Shown: piece by piece, positions 1 to 13,140 of the stretch
Numbering within the stretch: the stretch's first letter is position 1
How the letters are laid out: every line of letters begins with the position of its first letter
Source: Baylisascaris procyonis
Lineage: Eukaryota; Nematoda; Chromadorea; Rhabditida; Ascarididae
Length of the DNA stretch: 64,000 bases
Direction: 5' to 3'
Assembly: GCA_037389465.1 (NCBI GenBank)
Contig: JAZARR010000093.1
Coordinates: 1,364,001-1,428,000 of the forward strand
The notes under the pieces: model-generated
Seen by the model: the letters and a program-made list of their open reading frames with translations, nothing else
Databases searched by the model: none
What the model was told of the DNA's origin: nothing
Made by a program: the position numbers and the translations under genes

Positions 1-523
1 CCCGCCCCCCGCTTACATATTTCGCCATTCGGCTTGAGAAAAGGTGGCAGCTTTTACTTTTTCCTGAGCGTCCATAAAAACCACCAGCTGCATTATTTTC
101 CTGTACCTCCTGCCTCCGTTTCTTATACCTGGAAAAGGAGCGCTTCAGAAATCTCATCCTTATGTCTCAAAAAGTTGAGAAAATCATAAGTCCTCCCTCT
201 GCACCAACCCTCTTTTTACACGCTGTCCCGAAAAGAATAGGAACCTTCAACTCCCAAAACTTATAAACAGCGTTGTTTTACGGTGAAAACTTAATAGGTT
301 GCCCGAGAACTGAGATTAACACTTCTGTCGCAACCAACCTTCAGCGTTGGCTTGGGACTCCGAGATCGAACAACGACGTCATGTTGCATAGATGCTAAGA
401 AGCTCAATTTCCCCCCTCTCTCTAGAAGCTGTACCACTCTTCACCAATAAATCGAACTATTTACTTCTGCAGTTAATAGACATACCTTCATAAAAGCAAA
501 TGCAAAAAGGTGAATCCACTCAC

Positions 524-3500
524 AGCGATGATACCTGGGCAGTTCGGACCCAAAAGTCGAGTTTTGTTCTGCCTAAGAAGTCTACTCTTGACACGAACCA
601 TATCCTGCTGTGGAATACCCTCCGTTATGCAGACCACTAAAGGAATCTCCGCATCTATCGCTTCGTTGATGGCTGCAGCTGCAAATGGTGCCGGTACATA
701 GATCACTGATGCATCTGCCCCAGTCGCTTCACGTGCCTAAAAATCCGTAATGCAGTGAAACAGAATAAGATGGCCTCTGTTCTACTGTTTCGTTTCGCTG
801 TTTGGCCCACTCCCCATCTTTACTTTAGTTGTTTCTCACTTCGAGAAATGAGAACGACTTCATGTGATGAAACTATGCACGAGAATTATTACAACCGTAA
901 TAACGCAAATAAGTAAAATGCCAGCAAAGAATGAATTTGTTAGAACGAACGAAACTGATCAACGCTGATATGAGGCTACTTTCAATAGTAAATACATTTC
1001 CATTTGAACGACATCGCGCTTTTATTCAACGACAATGGGTGAATGAGATCAACTGTTGCACGTTCATAATAGAATGATGCAAAACATGCTCGCAATACTC
1101 CTCTTTAATGGATTTAAAATATTCACTCATCACTTACAAGAGCCGAAATTTACTCAAATACTACCCGAAATATTTACTCAAATATACTACCCGAAAATGA
1201 GCGGAGAGTCGAAATCTCAATTAAAGAACCTCCGCATCAAGCAACAAACTCCTTTACGTTTTACCTAACAACTTGTTAAATACCGCTCCCCGTTCTTGCT
1301 CCCTTTCCCTCCTCCCTTCTTTACCAAACAGAAGGTCTCCCAAAGGCGATTAAAATTTCAACGAACCCGTAGTTGCAACTTCAATTTCAGCATATAAGAT
1401 TAACTTAGCACAGTTTCAGTATCAAAAAAAAGAAAATAAAATTCATTCCGTATTTCCTTTCGGCATTAAATATTCTTCACCCATTCTGCCGACTCAGCTT
1501 TTCCCCACATTAAAATATGCTGGCATAAAATAATATTAACTTTAAAGGTGACCCAAGAGATTAGTGCAATGTTTTGAACTGTATGCTTCAAAAATAGTAA
1601 AAAAGTATAAACAATATCAGAAAGCAACCTCTTTAACTGTAGCAAAGATAGGCCTTCCAAGATGCGTCGTACCCGCTTTAGCTGGTGAAACGCCAGCAAC
1701 AACGTTCGTTTTATAATCGATCATTTGCTGTCCATGAAATGTGCCCTAAAACAACTAAAATCTTAAACAACAAAGCCCACCTCAAAACATTGACGAAAAC
1801 ACTTTAAAAATAAAGTAAAACATTTGAAAATAGGAACGTGATAGAATGATTATATAATAATGACATTCAAAACACTGAAAGAATAAGGTGTGATTAATTC
1901 AGGTTTGATTTTGTAGATGGGTGATGACACTAATGACCCCCAAAAATGCATAGGAGGGTAAGAACGGCACTAATAGGTTTTGCGAACGAGTGGCTAAACT
2001 ACTATAGTACTCTCTGCCCATAAGGCCAAGAAGAATGCTTTGTCTTGCACCTAAATTTCTTGACTAAATGTCCTCTGCGTTTATGTGGTCTCGATCTTCC
2101 TGCAAAGGAAGTAACGAAGGATCTAATGTTTATGTGAGTTCTGACCTTTGCTGGCACAATCATTGTGTTAAGATTTCGCGAACGGCTGCACAATTACAAA
2201 TTGCATTCTGCGTGCCGTGCAGTACAGTTGCATAGAAAATTATCGGAAAGCTTTCGTTGCTTACTGCCGCCCCATTTTGGAATACTCTAGTCAGGTGTGA
2301 TCCCCGTTCGCGAAAAAGGATATCGAGATAATTGAGAGAGTTCAACGGCGCTTCACTAAGGCAGCTTTTAGAAAAGCTTTCCACGGACCGTTCCAACCTA
2401 GTTATGAGTAACGGCTTCGTATTTTTGACTTGAAACCTCTGTGATATCTCGGAGCTTAGTTCGATTTACATTTATGCTTTAAGATCGTTAATGGTTTTTC
2501 AGACATTCCATTCGAGAGCATTTCCTCCTTTACCAAGTTTGCACTGCGCTCGAGGCTTCACCTTCTTCATATTGAAAGGAAATCAACTAATCGAACTGAT
2601 GTGCCCAACTCTTTTGCTTATCGTGTTGTTCTCATCTGGAACTGTTTGTCATATGACGTGGTTGGTAATTTGTCATAATTTAAGAGACGTTTGCAGCAGT
2701 GTGATCTGTCGGCGATATGCGCCTCATATCAGTTATGACTCATCATCATATCATATCATATCATATCATATCATATCATATCATATCATATCATATCATA
2801 TATATATATATATATATATAATTCCATGCTTTCTTTATTATACGAATAAAGAAATATACGAATACGAATTATTACTAAGAACTGTGCCTTTTACATATAA
2901 ACTCTTCTTCCATCTTAAACAATAACAGGTGACGCCAAACAAAAAACAAATGTTTTACGATATGGTTTCCAATCTGAAATCGTTATAAAATCACACCTGC
3001 TTTCCGGTGAATCCTTGAATGATCACCTTTGTGTTTCTGTTGATTTTGAGCGCATTTCGAGTACTCATATAAAATCGTGCAGATTCTGAATAAACAAGTC
3101 GGAGATAGATAAAGACATAAAGAACTCATATTCGCAATGAAGACAATCTCAAGAGCAACAAAAGAAGAATGAAAGACAAAGGGAGACAGAGAGAAAGAGA
3201 GAGGGAGGGAGAGGATCGCAGCCACATATTGGAATTACGCAAGATGATTCATGATCTTTTTTGGTTGCAGCTGCCCGAGTACTCTGAATTTCCTTTCATA
3301 ATAAACAATACGTTGAATTTTTCCAGTATATTGCATGAAGGCATTAAAAAAATATAAAAATTTCTTTTCAGACAACTATCGAGTTTGTTTTAAAAACTTC
3401 ATTCTCTTCATTATGCTTATGCGCGATACGAGAATCACGTAAAGCTTCCGTTTCTATTCAAATTAAACACGTTTGGAGGTGATCTCATTATAAAAAATAA

Positions 3501-4027
3501 TTCATGAACGGTTCGCAATAAATCTTCTGCAGTGAAAGATAGTTGCTTGAAAGGGAGCAGTATCAATGGCTCATATTAGCTAATGATGTGATTGAAATTT
3601 CGGAGAAAAACGATGAGCGGATGAGAAACTTGTCAATTTGTGACGATGACCGCTATAGAATGTTATCAAAGATTTTGAATTTTTCGAAAAGGACTTCAAA
3701 TTCCATTATCATTAGTGAAGCAAAATCTTTCGCATTCGATAAAAAGACACAGGAAAAAATTTCTGAGACTTTAAACATATTTCTAAAGAACGGATCTGTG
3801 ATCTAGATCTAGGCAAATAAATGATCAAGAGTGGATCTAAGTATATGATCACTGAATTCCCACACACATTTATTAATGCAATCTTTGTAATTAAATAAAA
3901 TGCACCCTCCCTCGTACATAAACCCATGGGTAATAAAATGAAGTTTAGTAAAGGTTTAATAAGCGATACCTTTGGAAGGTGAAACGCCAATGAAAGCCCT
4001 CAACACAAAACTACGAACAGCCGACAT
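524..4027 (-). CDS. SUCLG1: Succinyl-CoA ligase alpha subunit, mitochondrial, 5' part (partial)
   Basis: This gene encodes the alpha subunit of succinyl-CoA synthetase, the citric-acid-cycle enzyme that makes ATP or GTP from succinyl-CoA in the mitochondrial matrix. Four minus-strand exons join with matching phases: 4027-3970, 3085-2997, 1745-1629 and 736-524, giving 159 codons. Exon 1 starts [14 protein letters not shown], a basic, acid-free leader that fits a mitochondrial presequence. Exon 2 ends with the family motif [10 protein letters not shown], exon 3 carries [15 protein letters not shown], and exon 4 carries [13 protein letters not shown] [17 protein letters not shown] and then the [11 protein letters not shown] and LLGPNCPG motifs of the CoA-binding and ligase domains. 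Acceptors read TTCAG, TTTAG and TTTAG. The catalytic-histidine half is not in the window: no later exon is recognisable between 1 and 523, so the gene runs off the left edge. The alpha subunit is shared by the ATP and GTP forms, so nucleotide specificity cannot be told. Confidence 0.95.
2100..2740 (+). pseudogene. LINE (CR1/Jockey-like) reverse transcriptase C-terminal relic
   Basis: Inside SUCLG1 intron 2, antisense to that gene, one plus-strand frame reads as the C-terminal end of a non-LTR retrotransposon reverse transcriptase despite several stop codons. Upstream it shows [13 protein letters not shown] (about 2130-2165). Then from about 2223 it shows [57 protein letters not shown] and finally [12 protein letters not shown], ending near 2736. 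This order ([29 protein letters not shown]) is the signature of CR1/Jockey-class elements. At least five in-frame stops show it is dead. A TCATA microsatellite starts within ten bases of the end and is probably the element's 3' tail. It is an old insertion and should not be annotated as a host gene. Confidence 0.85.
2746..2820. repeat. (TCATA)n followed by (TA)n microsatellite
   Basis: Eleven uninterrupted TCATA units run from 2746 to 2800 and pass directly into a pure TA run to 2820. The array abuts the 3' end of the LINE relic on the same strand, so it is most simply read as the simple-repeat tail many CR1-type elements carry, later extended by slippage. It lies within a SUCLG1 intron. Confidence 0.95.
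3543..3806 (+). other. Unassigned 87-codon open frame in SUCLG1 intron 1
   Basis: This open frame, antisense to SUCLG1 within its first intron, has a charged composition without low-complexity runs (for example [15 protein letters not shown]). I recognise no family, see no signal peptide or membrane segment, and the frame's start is not placed in a good context. It may be a chance frame or the remnant of an insertion. It is listed only because this stretch otherwise has no annotation. Confidence 0.15.
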
Positions 4028-7000
4028 TATTCTGCCCTGAAATAACGTACGTCTAAACGTAGAATGAATAAGCGAATTACGAGCGAAACTGAACAAATGT
4101 TATTCATTATCTTTCTTAAGAAACATCACTAAAGATCATTCCACCAGCCGGCTTCACCATCGACTCTCTGAATCTGTAGCCTTTGATAACAGCAGCTATA
4201 TTCATTAGAAACAAATTCATCACTTATAGTATATTAATATATACTCATGAAATCCGACTAACTCAGCATGAAAGATATAGATGAAGAGAAAGAAATTAAA
4301 GGTTTTGAGAGAAAATAACTGGAAAATCTAAATGAAACGAAGAACCATCTCGATTGGAATGAGAGCCATCTGAAAACTCTGTACAACATTTGAGATTTTT
4401 TCAATTTGGTGCAAACGGGAAAGTGAAGGTGAACTCTGAAGTGATGACTGCCACTCTAACGCATCAATCTTCTTCAATAAATACAACAAACACACTACAC
4501 GAAAACGGTAAATGGGAATGAGATCCGCCAACTTCATTTAAACCATTAAGTCGCATAAATACGTCACCTGAGGAGCAAAGTACAGAGTGAGACATTAAAG
4601 AAGCATTCGAGGGTACATAGGCCAACTACAAACATCATGAAGGTCACTCTACCCCATCTACGACGACAAATAATCCTCTACCCCATCTACGACGACAAAT
4701 AATCAAGCAAGCATAACAGAATACTTTAGCTCACAGAATAAAATCATCGAATCGTTCGTTTCAAATGCACCCTCCCCCCCCCACCGCCTCTACAAAACGA
4801 TAATTTTGGGAGGTGGAAAACCCTAAAAATCAGACCATACTTTTCACTGCGCCGAAAAAATGGTCGAACAATGAAGGCTAATGGTAAAACACGAATAGGT
4901 CTTTATTATTTCACAAGAGACGAAAACTATATTGAAAGTGCAGATTTCCGAAACGAACTGGAACTGAAAGCCGCAAAGAAAATAACCGAAAACGAACCGC
5001 GATAAAGGGTGACCCATACTTTTCGAAACTTGCCCGACTATTTACTTTGCTTCATTTTAAGTTCACCGGCACAAAACACAGTATACGTATTACACTCCTA
5101 AGCCACACTTGGATGTGGATTAAATTCAATATTGATTCAGATTAGCTGAACGGCAGCTGTTTGAGTTGGAATTAAACTGGACCCGCCGTTTCCTACCCCT
5201 CCTCTCCCTCCCTAAAGCGGATGACTACAGAAAACATACATCTATGAGTCTTCTAGGGAAATCGATAGCATCCTAAAAGGAACCACCCAAGAATATAAAC
5301 TAACGCTAACTATAAGTGTGTCAAATGGGAATGAGTGACGTTTGATTTGATTAACGATGCTTTAACAATAATATAAATCATCAGCTCTTAGCAATGTTGC
5401 TATGGATTACGCAGATAGGCGTTTTAAAAAATTGAACGGCTCTTTGAGAAAAGCAAAACGAAGAAATAGGAAGAGTTTCTTTGAAGTGAAGTGAATTTTT
5501 TATTCCAGAAAAAAGTGATTGCCTCAATGCTTTACAATTGAAATCGGGATGAATATCATCAATCACCAATAGATGTGATATCTTCGAACAAAAATCAATG
5601 ACAAATGTAATATATATCGAAGCGATATGAAGCAATCGTGTGATGACTTCGCTTGTAAGAATCGAGAATGTTCAGCTAATAATCCATCACAGTGTCACTA
5701 TCAATGTGCGGAATGATATCATTCATTTATTATCGGAAAATATCGAAGAAACAATAGCTAGCATTCGATCCATTGTTGGATGATGGAGTCGTTGGTGGAG
5801 CTGTTCGCTGCTTGCTCCATCAGACTTTTATCAGATTCCAATAACAATGCGGATCGAGTGTCTATTTATACTCCGTCAATGTGACACCACACGGCTTCCG
5901 GCCGATTTTGATCACTGCTTTGACCATTTCATGATGTTGCTTATGACCGATTGACGCACTGCTTCGCTTCTTCGTCTCTAGATGGCGAATTAGCTGTTGA
6001 ATCCATTTTGGCGTTCTGTGCTTCTCGTCTTTTACTATCCTGCTCAACACTGCTCTTTTTTTCTTGAAACCATCATGACGATTATTTGGCACTTTAATTA
6101 TGCAAATATGCGACGCCTTCTTGAATCTATTTTATAGTCGCTTCAGACTGAAGCCTCGCAATCGGCTTTGAATCTGATTTTCAGGAAATGAAAGTAATCT
6201 TTGCGACCAAGGCGATCGATAAGCGAGTTCAGATAAATGTTCACATTATTAGTGGCTCTCGTTTCTTCTTCTCGTTTTTCCTTCAAATCATTAAGAGCTG
6301 CGCAACATTCCACATCTTCCATATGTAACTTTCCCCTACTATCCTCCGCATTCTTCGTCAACAACGGTTGAAAACATATCTTCGATGGACAGACAATAGC
6401 ATGCATCCTCTACAATTGCAACATTTCCTTCTGGCTGAGGATGATCGTTGAAATGTCCTCCAAGTTGGAACAAAGTTCAAATATCACCGATTTAGATTAT
6501 TCGATCAGGATCTTGCAAGTATTTTTGAGGCAGTTTGATCACTGAGAAAGAATAAAATTTAATGCCAAGGAAAAGAACGAAAATCAATAACAAGTTTACT
6601 GAAAACATGTTAATCGACTTTAAAAAACGAAAAGCAAAACCAAAAAATTCTAGCAGTAACGAAAAAATATGCGCTTTTATCGCTCATTCAACGACTTTAC
6701 CACATTAAAAATGCTGATAAAAATCATCGAATATTTTCTGAACAAAAAAAGAATTTCGACCGTCGAACGATCAATAGTCAAATTGTTTACAGAAAGGCAT
6801 TTCAACTGTCCAAAATCAGATCGCTAGCAAAACGGAAAATTCGGTTTTTGGGCAGAGAGAATCTATTCCCAATACTGGAATATTTCTTTCAGAATGTTTA
6901 TGCTTGAATAATTTAAACCTACAGCTTGTTGTCTATCGCCCACAATGTTACCGAACGATCCCTTGCTTACTTTTCCGTCTCCTCTATAAAACTTATTTTT

Positions 7001-7689
7001 TGTCCCCTCTTCATACACTGATCGGCGAATAGGAATCGACCACTTGAACCAGTCCAACCGAACGAATTTTATAGAACTTTGAAAAAAACAATTGTGAACA
7101 TCATTGCAATCTTTTATATTTCACTCGTCGAGTTTCCTGCTAAATTGCTTTCAATTTATTCTTTTGCCTGGCGTATAAGCAAGTGTTTTGCCCGAATCGA
7201 AGTCTAATCAACTGAACTGAATTCATAAATATCGAAATGATAAAGCATAATTTTAAAAAAAGCGCATATTATCAATTTAATGATAATCTTGTCGAATATC
7301 GGGATTGAAAATGAATGAAATGCACATTGCAGTCATTTATATTCATCCTTTCATGATTAACTAAACATCGGTAAGCAAAAAATCTCCAATTATTATCGTT
7401 TTATTTTTTTATTACAGTTCATTTCCACCTAGCTACCAGTAAACATTCAGTATTTCAGACTTTAGTACTTTAAATAAATTAACTTCCTTCGGCTAAGGAA
7501 AAAACTTCCTATAGTAACAATAAACGATCAATTCTCTCCGAAACACCGAAAATATACATTCTACTCGGAAACGGTGAATATTTGCATGTTTTCCTGATTC
7601 TGTCGAATATTTGAACAAATTATTTAAAGTTTCAAACTTGCTAAAATAAGTCTTTTTTTAAATTTACGACGGAAGAAGATCACCTATCT
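4028..7689. other. Intergenic region upstream of SUCLG1, no recognised gene
   Basis: I see no recognised coding exon here. The region holds a perfect 29-bp tandem duplication at 4647-4704, an eight-C run near 4770 and a pyrimidine tract near 5195. Two minus-strand open frames at 5862-6092 and 6143-6406 have a charged composition but match nothing I know. The SUCLG1 promoter should lie just right of 4027, but I see no diagnostic element. Confidence 0.5.
4647..4704. repeat. Perfect 29-bp tandem duplication
   Basis: Two identical 29-bp units lie end to end (4647-4675 and 4676-4704). The unit begins CTCTACCCCATC and ends AAATAATC. There are only two copies and no divergence between them, so it is a recent replication-slippage event. 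No function is suggested. Confidence 0.95.
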
Positions 7690-8775
7690 CTTCAGAATAA
7701 AGACTTTGGATCCGTTAGTGTAAATTGGTTGATATGGGCCATGGTAAATTCTTCGAGAAGCACAACGGGTTAAGAGACGTTTGTGGATATTCTCTAGCAA
7801 TCTGATCTCAGAAACCAAGTAGTCAGACCATGCTGTATAGGCTAATTCATATTGGTTGACAGTAAGAAATAAAGCTTTTTCAAGAATGTTTAATACACCT
7901 ATGCCGCATTGCGCGAATACGTTCAGCAGTTTTCAACGATTTTTCAACAACAATGGAACACTGCAATCTCCTGTCGAGTTCATGGTCGATTATAAGATAA
8001 AGGTCATGAATGAAATCCGTAGTATAAAGAACAGCACCTACTAGTCTAGGAAAATATTAACGCCATAATTGGATATGAATATGACAATTTTCCATGAGAA
8101 ACAATTAACTCTCAAAACTCCGACCAACCGGCAAATCTATAAGGGTCCTTTCGCAGGTTATGGAAACCGTAGGCAGGATTATGCAGCAAGCGAAAAGTTT
8201 TGAGGTGATCGGCAAATAGCTTGTTATTGCTGTAAAATTCTCAAAAATATCTTTGACAAATAAAAGAAAAAAAGAGGAGTGAAAGCACCTTCTTATGGGA
8301 TACCATAAAGAACTGAATATCGGTTGGAGCAACTATCCCTAATCCTTACTTGAAAATTTCGTCCACTTAAGGATGCCTTTGAACTATTTTAAAAAACAGC
8401 CGATGGTACTGCATTACTCCATTTTAAGGATAACTTTCTATGACAGCCCACATCAAGACTTTCATTAAATTTTGGTACACAATTGCAGTTTGAACTTTTA
8501 TATTCAACGCAGATACCCAATCGCTTAAGCAGCTATAAATAATGGCATCGTGGAGTGAAATGAGAAAAGTTGAACTTCGCAGGGTGTAGAAGATCGTTTT
8601 TCCCCAAATGATTTGCTAACACATCTCTGATGGTTCTCTCGAAAACTTTACAAATGGAGGAAATCAAACTGACCGTGACGTTGAAATGAATGAATAAATA
8701 AATAAATAAATAAATAAGTAAAAGAATAACATCACTGCTAATGAAGGAAGGATGGGTTACCGAGAAGAGGAGCAT
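7690..8775 (-). pseudogene. LINE reverse transcriptase relic, 5'-truncated, frameshifted
   Basis: Read on the minus strand in successive frames, this stretch follows the order of a non-LTR retrotransposon reverse transcriptase. It opens with VSLISSICKVFERTIRD and HLGKNDLLHPAKFNF (8685-8540), the usual 'ISLTS--CK-FE' and 'LHP-QFGF' blocks. Next comes a degraded finger/palm region, then YPIRRCFHSSFFLLFVKDI (about 8300-8240, replacing the usual GVPQGSVLSPLLFLLFVNDI). The final part is VSEIRLLENIHKRLLTR near 7800 (C-terminal ERVQRRFT block). Several stops and frameshifts separate the blocks, and the catalytic YADD box is not intact. Its 5' side abuts an AAAT-type microsatellite. It is the opposite strand from the 2.1-kb relic. 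Confidence 0.8.
8686..8717. repeat. (AAAT)n microsatellite
   Basis: A short array of AAAT/GAAT units lies at the 5' boundary of the LINE relic (as read on the minus strand). It may mark the insertion junction or be unrelated slippage. Confidence 0.9.
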
Positions 8776-11700
8776 TCGAGGTAAAAAAGTATTGAAAATT
8801 ATTCAAATAGAACTCGATGAACGAAGCAGTCGCGTACACCACATGTGAGCAACAAAAAATATGCTTCATTAAGGCGAAACGATGCAAGGCGCTTGAAAAG
8901 AGTGAGTGTAGCGTAGGTATTAGATACGAGGCATAGGAAAAACGGCTTGAGGGTATGTCTGCACACGTGTAGACAGATAAGACGACGGAGAAGCAGCGAA
9001 GTGGTGCAGTTGAAGAGTGTGGAACGATGTTAGCTCTCCCTACCGTTGATCAAAGATCACTCACTTCCGTACAATTCCCGCGAGTAGACAGATAGATAGT
9101 CATAACCCGTCAACACCGTCAAACTGCACTGCGATGGAGATGAACAATTTCCTAGGCTACAATCGTTATCCAAGAATGTCATTACGTGCGGAATACTTCA
9201 GCGAAGAATGTTTCAAAAGTTTCAAGTAAGAACGGCTGTGAAAACTAAAAAAGAAAAGAGGTGTCGATTTTGAACTAAATAGCTTGTTGGAGCTCAAGGC
9301 CACATGTTTATTCGATACCCGACATAAAGTGGAGATAGCTAGGAATAAGCAGGGGTGGGAGGAGGGGAGGGGAGTGAGCGGGTAGTGGGTCGAGCAATGG
9401 ATATTGAAACACAAACCACCGCAGCTGCCTAATCGATGTGAGTCTTCCTACGGCTGCGCCACGTGTCTCAACTTTGGCCTCATTTGTCCACCTGCTGCAT
9501 CTTTTCCAATATAATTAAAGCCTAAAAACTTCATTTAGCATGTAAATTTAACAACGCCGTCCAGTAGTCGCTATCGGTTCGATTCGTAATGTTGGATTAA
9601 AGCTTGAATTAAGAATGTTACTGAGAGAAAGGGCAAGAGGGAGAGGATTCCTTGGTGGTCCTCAGGAAGTGCCAGCCAATCAACGTGAAGCAAATGAAAC
9701 TGTTAGGCGCAAGGGATAAATTCAGAGAAATGAGAAGAGGAACTAAGCAATTCTTTCTCGGTAGTCAACAGTAATTATTTCTTTATGTAGAATTTCCCTA
9801 ACGACACAACTCAGGTTGCCATTAAACAGGTCGAATGCTGAGCGATGCTAACGGAAAGCAGGCCTGCTGATTTCCACTGTGAATTCAAAGTCACATTCGG
9901 TGTTGCGAGAACAAAACATGGATATATTAGCATGTTTGACTGTATAACAATTCCCTGTGCAGCTGGATGTAGTAAAATTCATTTCACTACTCAGTTTCAA
10001 TTGGCTTCATTCAATCTTGCTTAAGGAATGGGAAAAAAGGATTCGTTCAAATAAGAACCTCAGAAAGCCGATGAGGCGACTCAGTGGAAAGTAGAGGAAA
10101 ATGGCGGACGGGTTATGAGGAAAAGATAAAGAGAGCATAAGAAGATCAACGGATGGAAAATGCAACCGACAACCTATAATATCGTAACATTCATCCTTAT
10201 ACGCCGAATCGCCTAGATCGTTTACCTTCATCCAGACTATTCAATGATTACCTCACCTTTCAAGAAAACAACCGCACGATGCAACGACTGGAGTGCTGAA
10301 CTACTCAGTCACCTGTCTCAACCTTACTAACCGACCCATTTTGTGCAAACTCTAAACCACTGTATTTCTCACAACAACCGCCGTCCACTGAAAAACCCAA
10401 AGCCATCGATTTCTGCGATATAAGCCAATACGAGTGATTTATAATGGGTTATAACACAGTGAAAAACATTGCATTTGTGACCGGCGGTGTGGCCGACCAT
10501 CAACGAATGCCGAATCACTCGGTAAACAAAAAAGCAAACAAATACGTTTTCTTATATCAACAAAAGCACCAACCGAACAATTTAACTCGTACTATTCCCT
10601 CATTTAAAATCAGCAAAAATTACTGATTACCCATCAATTACTTCATCTATGAAGCAATCATCTAATAAGCAAGTGCAGATATGTGTCAATACAGCTGGCA
10701 CAATGCGCTCTTCCGCATTCCATATTCCGCAAGCAAACGCAACTAACCACTTTCACAAGCCACCAATAAATAATAAAATATGTGTGGAGGTTGTTTCATA
10801 TCTTACCTGCCATGATTGCTCATATAGATATTTCTGCTACAAGAGATTCGTCTTTCCGCTACCCAGTTGGTGCAAGAATTATGCAAATTTTAACCCCCTA
10901 TGAATAATTAAAATTTCTTTCGAAGATGACAGATCAATGTGAACAATAGCAAAGAAAATCATCCCACCATATGCATAATATTCGATTTATTCCGCAGCTG
11001 CAGCTTCAGTGGTTCCGGTATTGATAGAGGGAGAAAAATTTTTGTTTACATAAAGAAGACACGTCGGACGCATAGCGCGACATAACAATAAGAAGTTGAT
11101 ATAAAAACATTTATGCTATAACCTTATGAATAAAATTTGCAACGCAAAAGGAAATATCTCCAGATATGAACTAATGAATGAGATCAACAACTGACTGACT
11201 AGATATTAAACTCGTTGAGGTTTACGAAAAGAGAATCGTTCTTGATCAATAATAATTTGATGGCGACTTATTACAAATTCCTACATCGTACATAGATGAA
11301 TCAACACACTCAAAAGGGAAAACACCAATAATGAGATTACTAGTAACACAAATCACGAAACAGTAGTTAATGTAACCAGTTATATGCACAACTAAAAGCG
11401 ATCACAAAAAAATCCGGAATTCGCAGTGTCTTGGTCCGAAACTAAAGGTTCTTGATTTCTTTCTTGACTGTCATTCCTTCCCTTTCTAACGGTCGAGTTG
11501 GTCATCGAAGCAATGGCACTGACACGGACTATCTCCAAAAATGCGTGAACTACTGGGATCGGAGTGATCCACGGTCATAGACAACGCTTTCAGTGAAAGA
11601 TATCAGAATAGCGCATACTAAGCAATAAAGAGGATTGAGGATACATTAGATACGCTCGAATTGTATTTTTAACATCGACATCGAATATGTTTTGGAAGCG

Positions 11701-13140
11701 AAATACAAGTTTAGAATCGCAGATAGAAGTGAATTGTTTCTAATTCAGTTAAAAGTTGATGAATCAGTTTGAAATGTCATTGAAAGCAATAAATCTACGA
11801 CAACAATTGCTTCGCTCATCATTGGTGTTGTGAAAATATCGAATGGATTGACGAAAATAAATAGCAGACGGATATAAACAGACGCAGACACATCTTTTGA
11901 GGATATTTAAACGCTCTCCGAAATGACTGTCTTAAACATGCCTCTCTCCTTAGTTCCCAATGAATAAACCAATGGAAATTAACTGATTTATAAGAGCTAA
12001 AATAAGTGAAAAAATTAAGTCCATAATAAATAAGAATGATAAATAAGAAGAGTGTGCTAGAAAGCTGACATAATATGTATTTCTTTAATTACGTCAATCA
12101 GATCAACTGATGCCACAAATTGAATAAAACATGTGACCACATTCACATTTAAAACGACTCAACTGTTTGTGCTAATCTAGTGAATATGCAACTCACATTT
12201 CTGACTCAACAAGTGTAAGACACACCGATAGGCTGCGAAGTACAAATAAAATTTATGCAAAATGTTTTCAAAATTGATCGCTCATCTTGAAAGCTACTAT
12301 AAGAAGCCAACCTATTGTATAATTACAGTGATATCTGAATTGAAAGTAACGGAGGAAAGTATGAGTACATATATATGACTCTGCAAAAGCGTAGCAGAAA
12401 TGCAAATCTGTGTGGCACTGGTGCAGACAAGCGTTATGCAGAAGTGGCAAACAGCGCGCAGCTAATAAAGCCACAACGAAAGCATGCTTCATGGCATGTA
12501 CTCAGCTCACACGCACTCTCTCTCCCTGTCTGTACCACTCACATTTCTTTGGCTCAGTTCAAGGAATGATGTGCACATTAGCTATCCAAACTATTTGATC
12601 ATCATCGCTATTGAAAAACAAACGGAACCCCATTTATCCAAATGTGTAGTAATGTAAATTTGTACTCCACATTCTTCTGGTTTCCCCAACTTCTCTTCAT
12701 ATCACAGTCTTCCTTCTATATTAATAAAAGAAAGCTTTGTAGAAGACACATTTGAATGTAACTGCAGACATTTAACATAAATAGATTCAATCGGAAGGAA
12801 TAGAAATCACTGCGGGTGTTGTAGAGAATCGATGAAGGAGGGAGGGGGGAGGAGGGAGGTGAAGGAGCTGAGAGGAAAGAATACATGGAAAAGGATAATC
12901 GCACCTATAGTAAAGATGATACACAAGCGCGTCATACCCCTAACGCTGCCGAAGTTGAGACAGCATAAAAAATGCGCAAACAACACCAAAGTTCTATACA
13001 CACGATGCCATAAAAATAGTGCCACTGATGGCGTTCGATGTTCAATGGCTGTGCTTAGCACAACGCTCGCATAGCGATCCTATGCCTCAACGAGAAAAAG
13101 CTTCCGAGATAACGATAAAACGATTCAATGAAATAAATAA
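8776..13140. other. Intergenic region, no recognised gene
   Basis: Only short open frames are present, none with a family match. The stretch includes two purine-rich tracts, at about 9355-9380 (GGGAGGAGGGGAGGGGAG type) and 12838-12870. A minus-strand frame at 12492-12268 starts with a hydrophobic, cysteine-containing stretch (MKHAFVVALLAARC) but has no further support and I treat it as chance. Confidence 0.5.

Noticed and set aside
1..523. Search for the C-terminal exons of succinyl-CoA ligase alpha
   Set aside because: None of the later family motifs, such as the SRSGTLTYE block, appears on the minus strand here, so they lie outside the window.
2491..2925. A 144-codon plus-strand open frame
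   Set aside because: Its first part is an off-frame reading of the LINE relic, and its middle is the TCATA/TA microsatellite.
9574..9590. GGTTCGATTCG, a B-box-like motif
   Set aside because: No A box or foldable tRNA structure lies upstream.
12268..12492. Minus-strand frame beginning with a signal-peptide-like stretch and several cysteines
   Set aside because: No splice-linked neighbours, no family match, and both strands are open here, as expected by chance.
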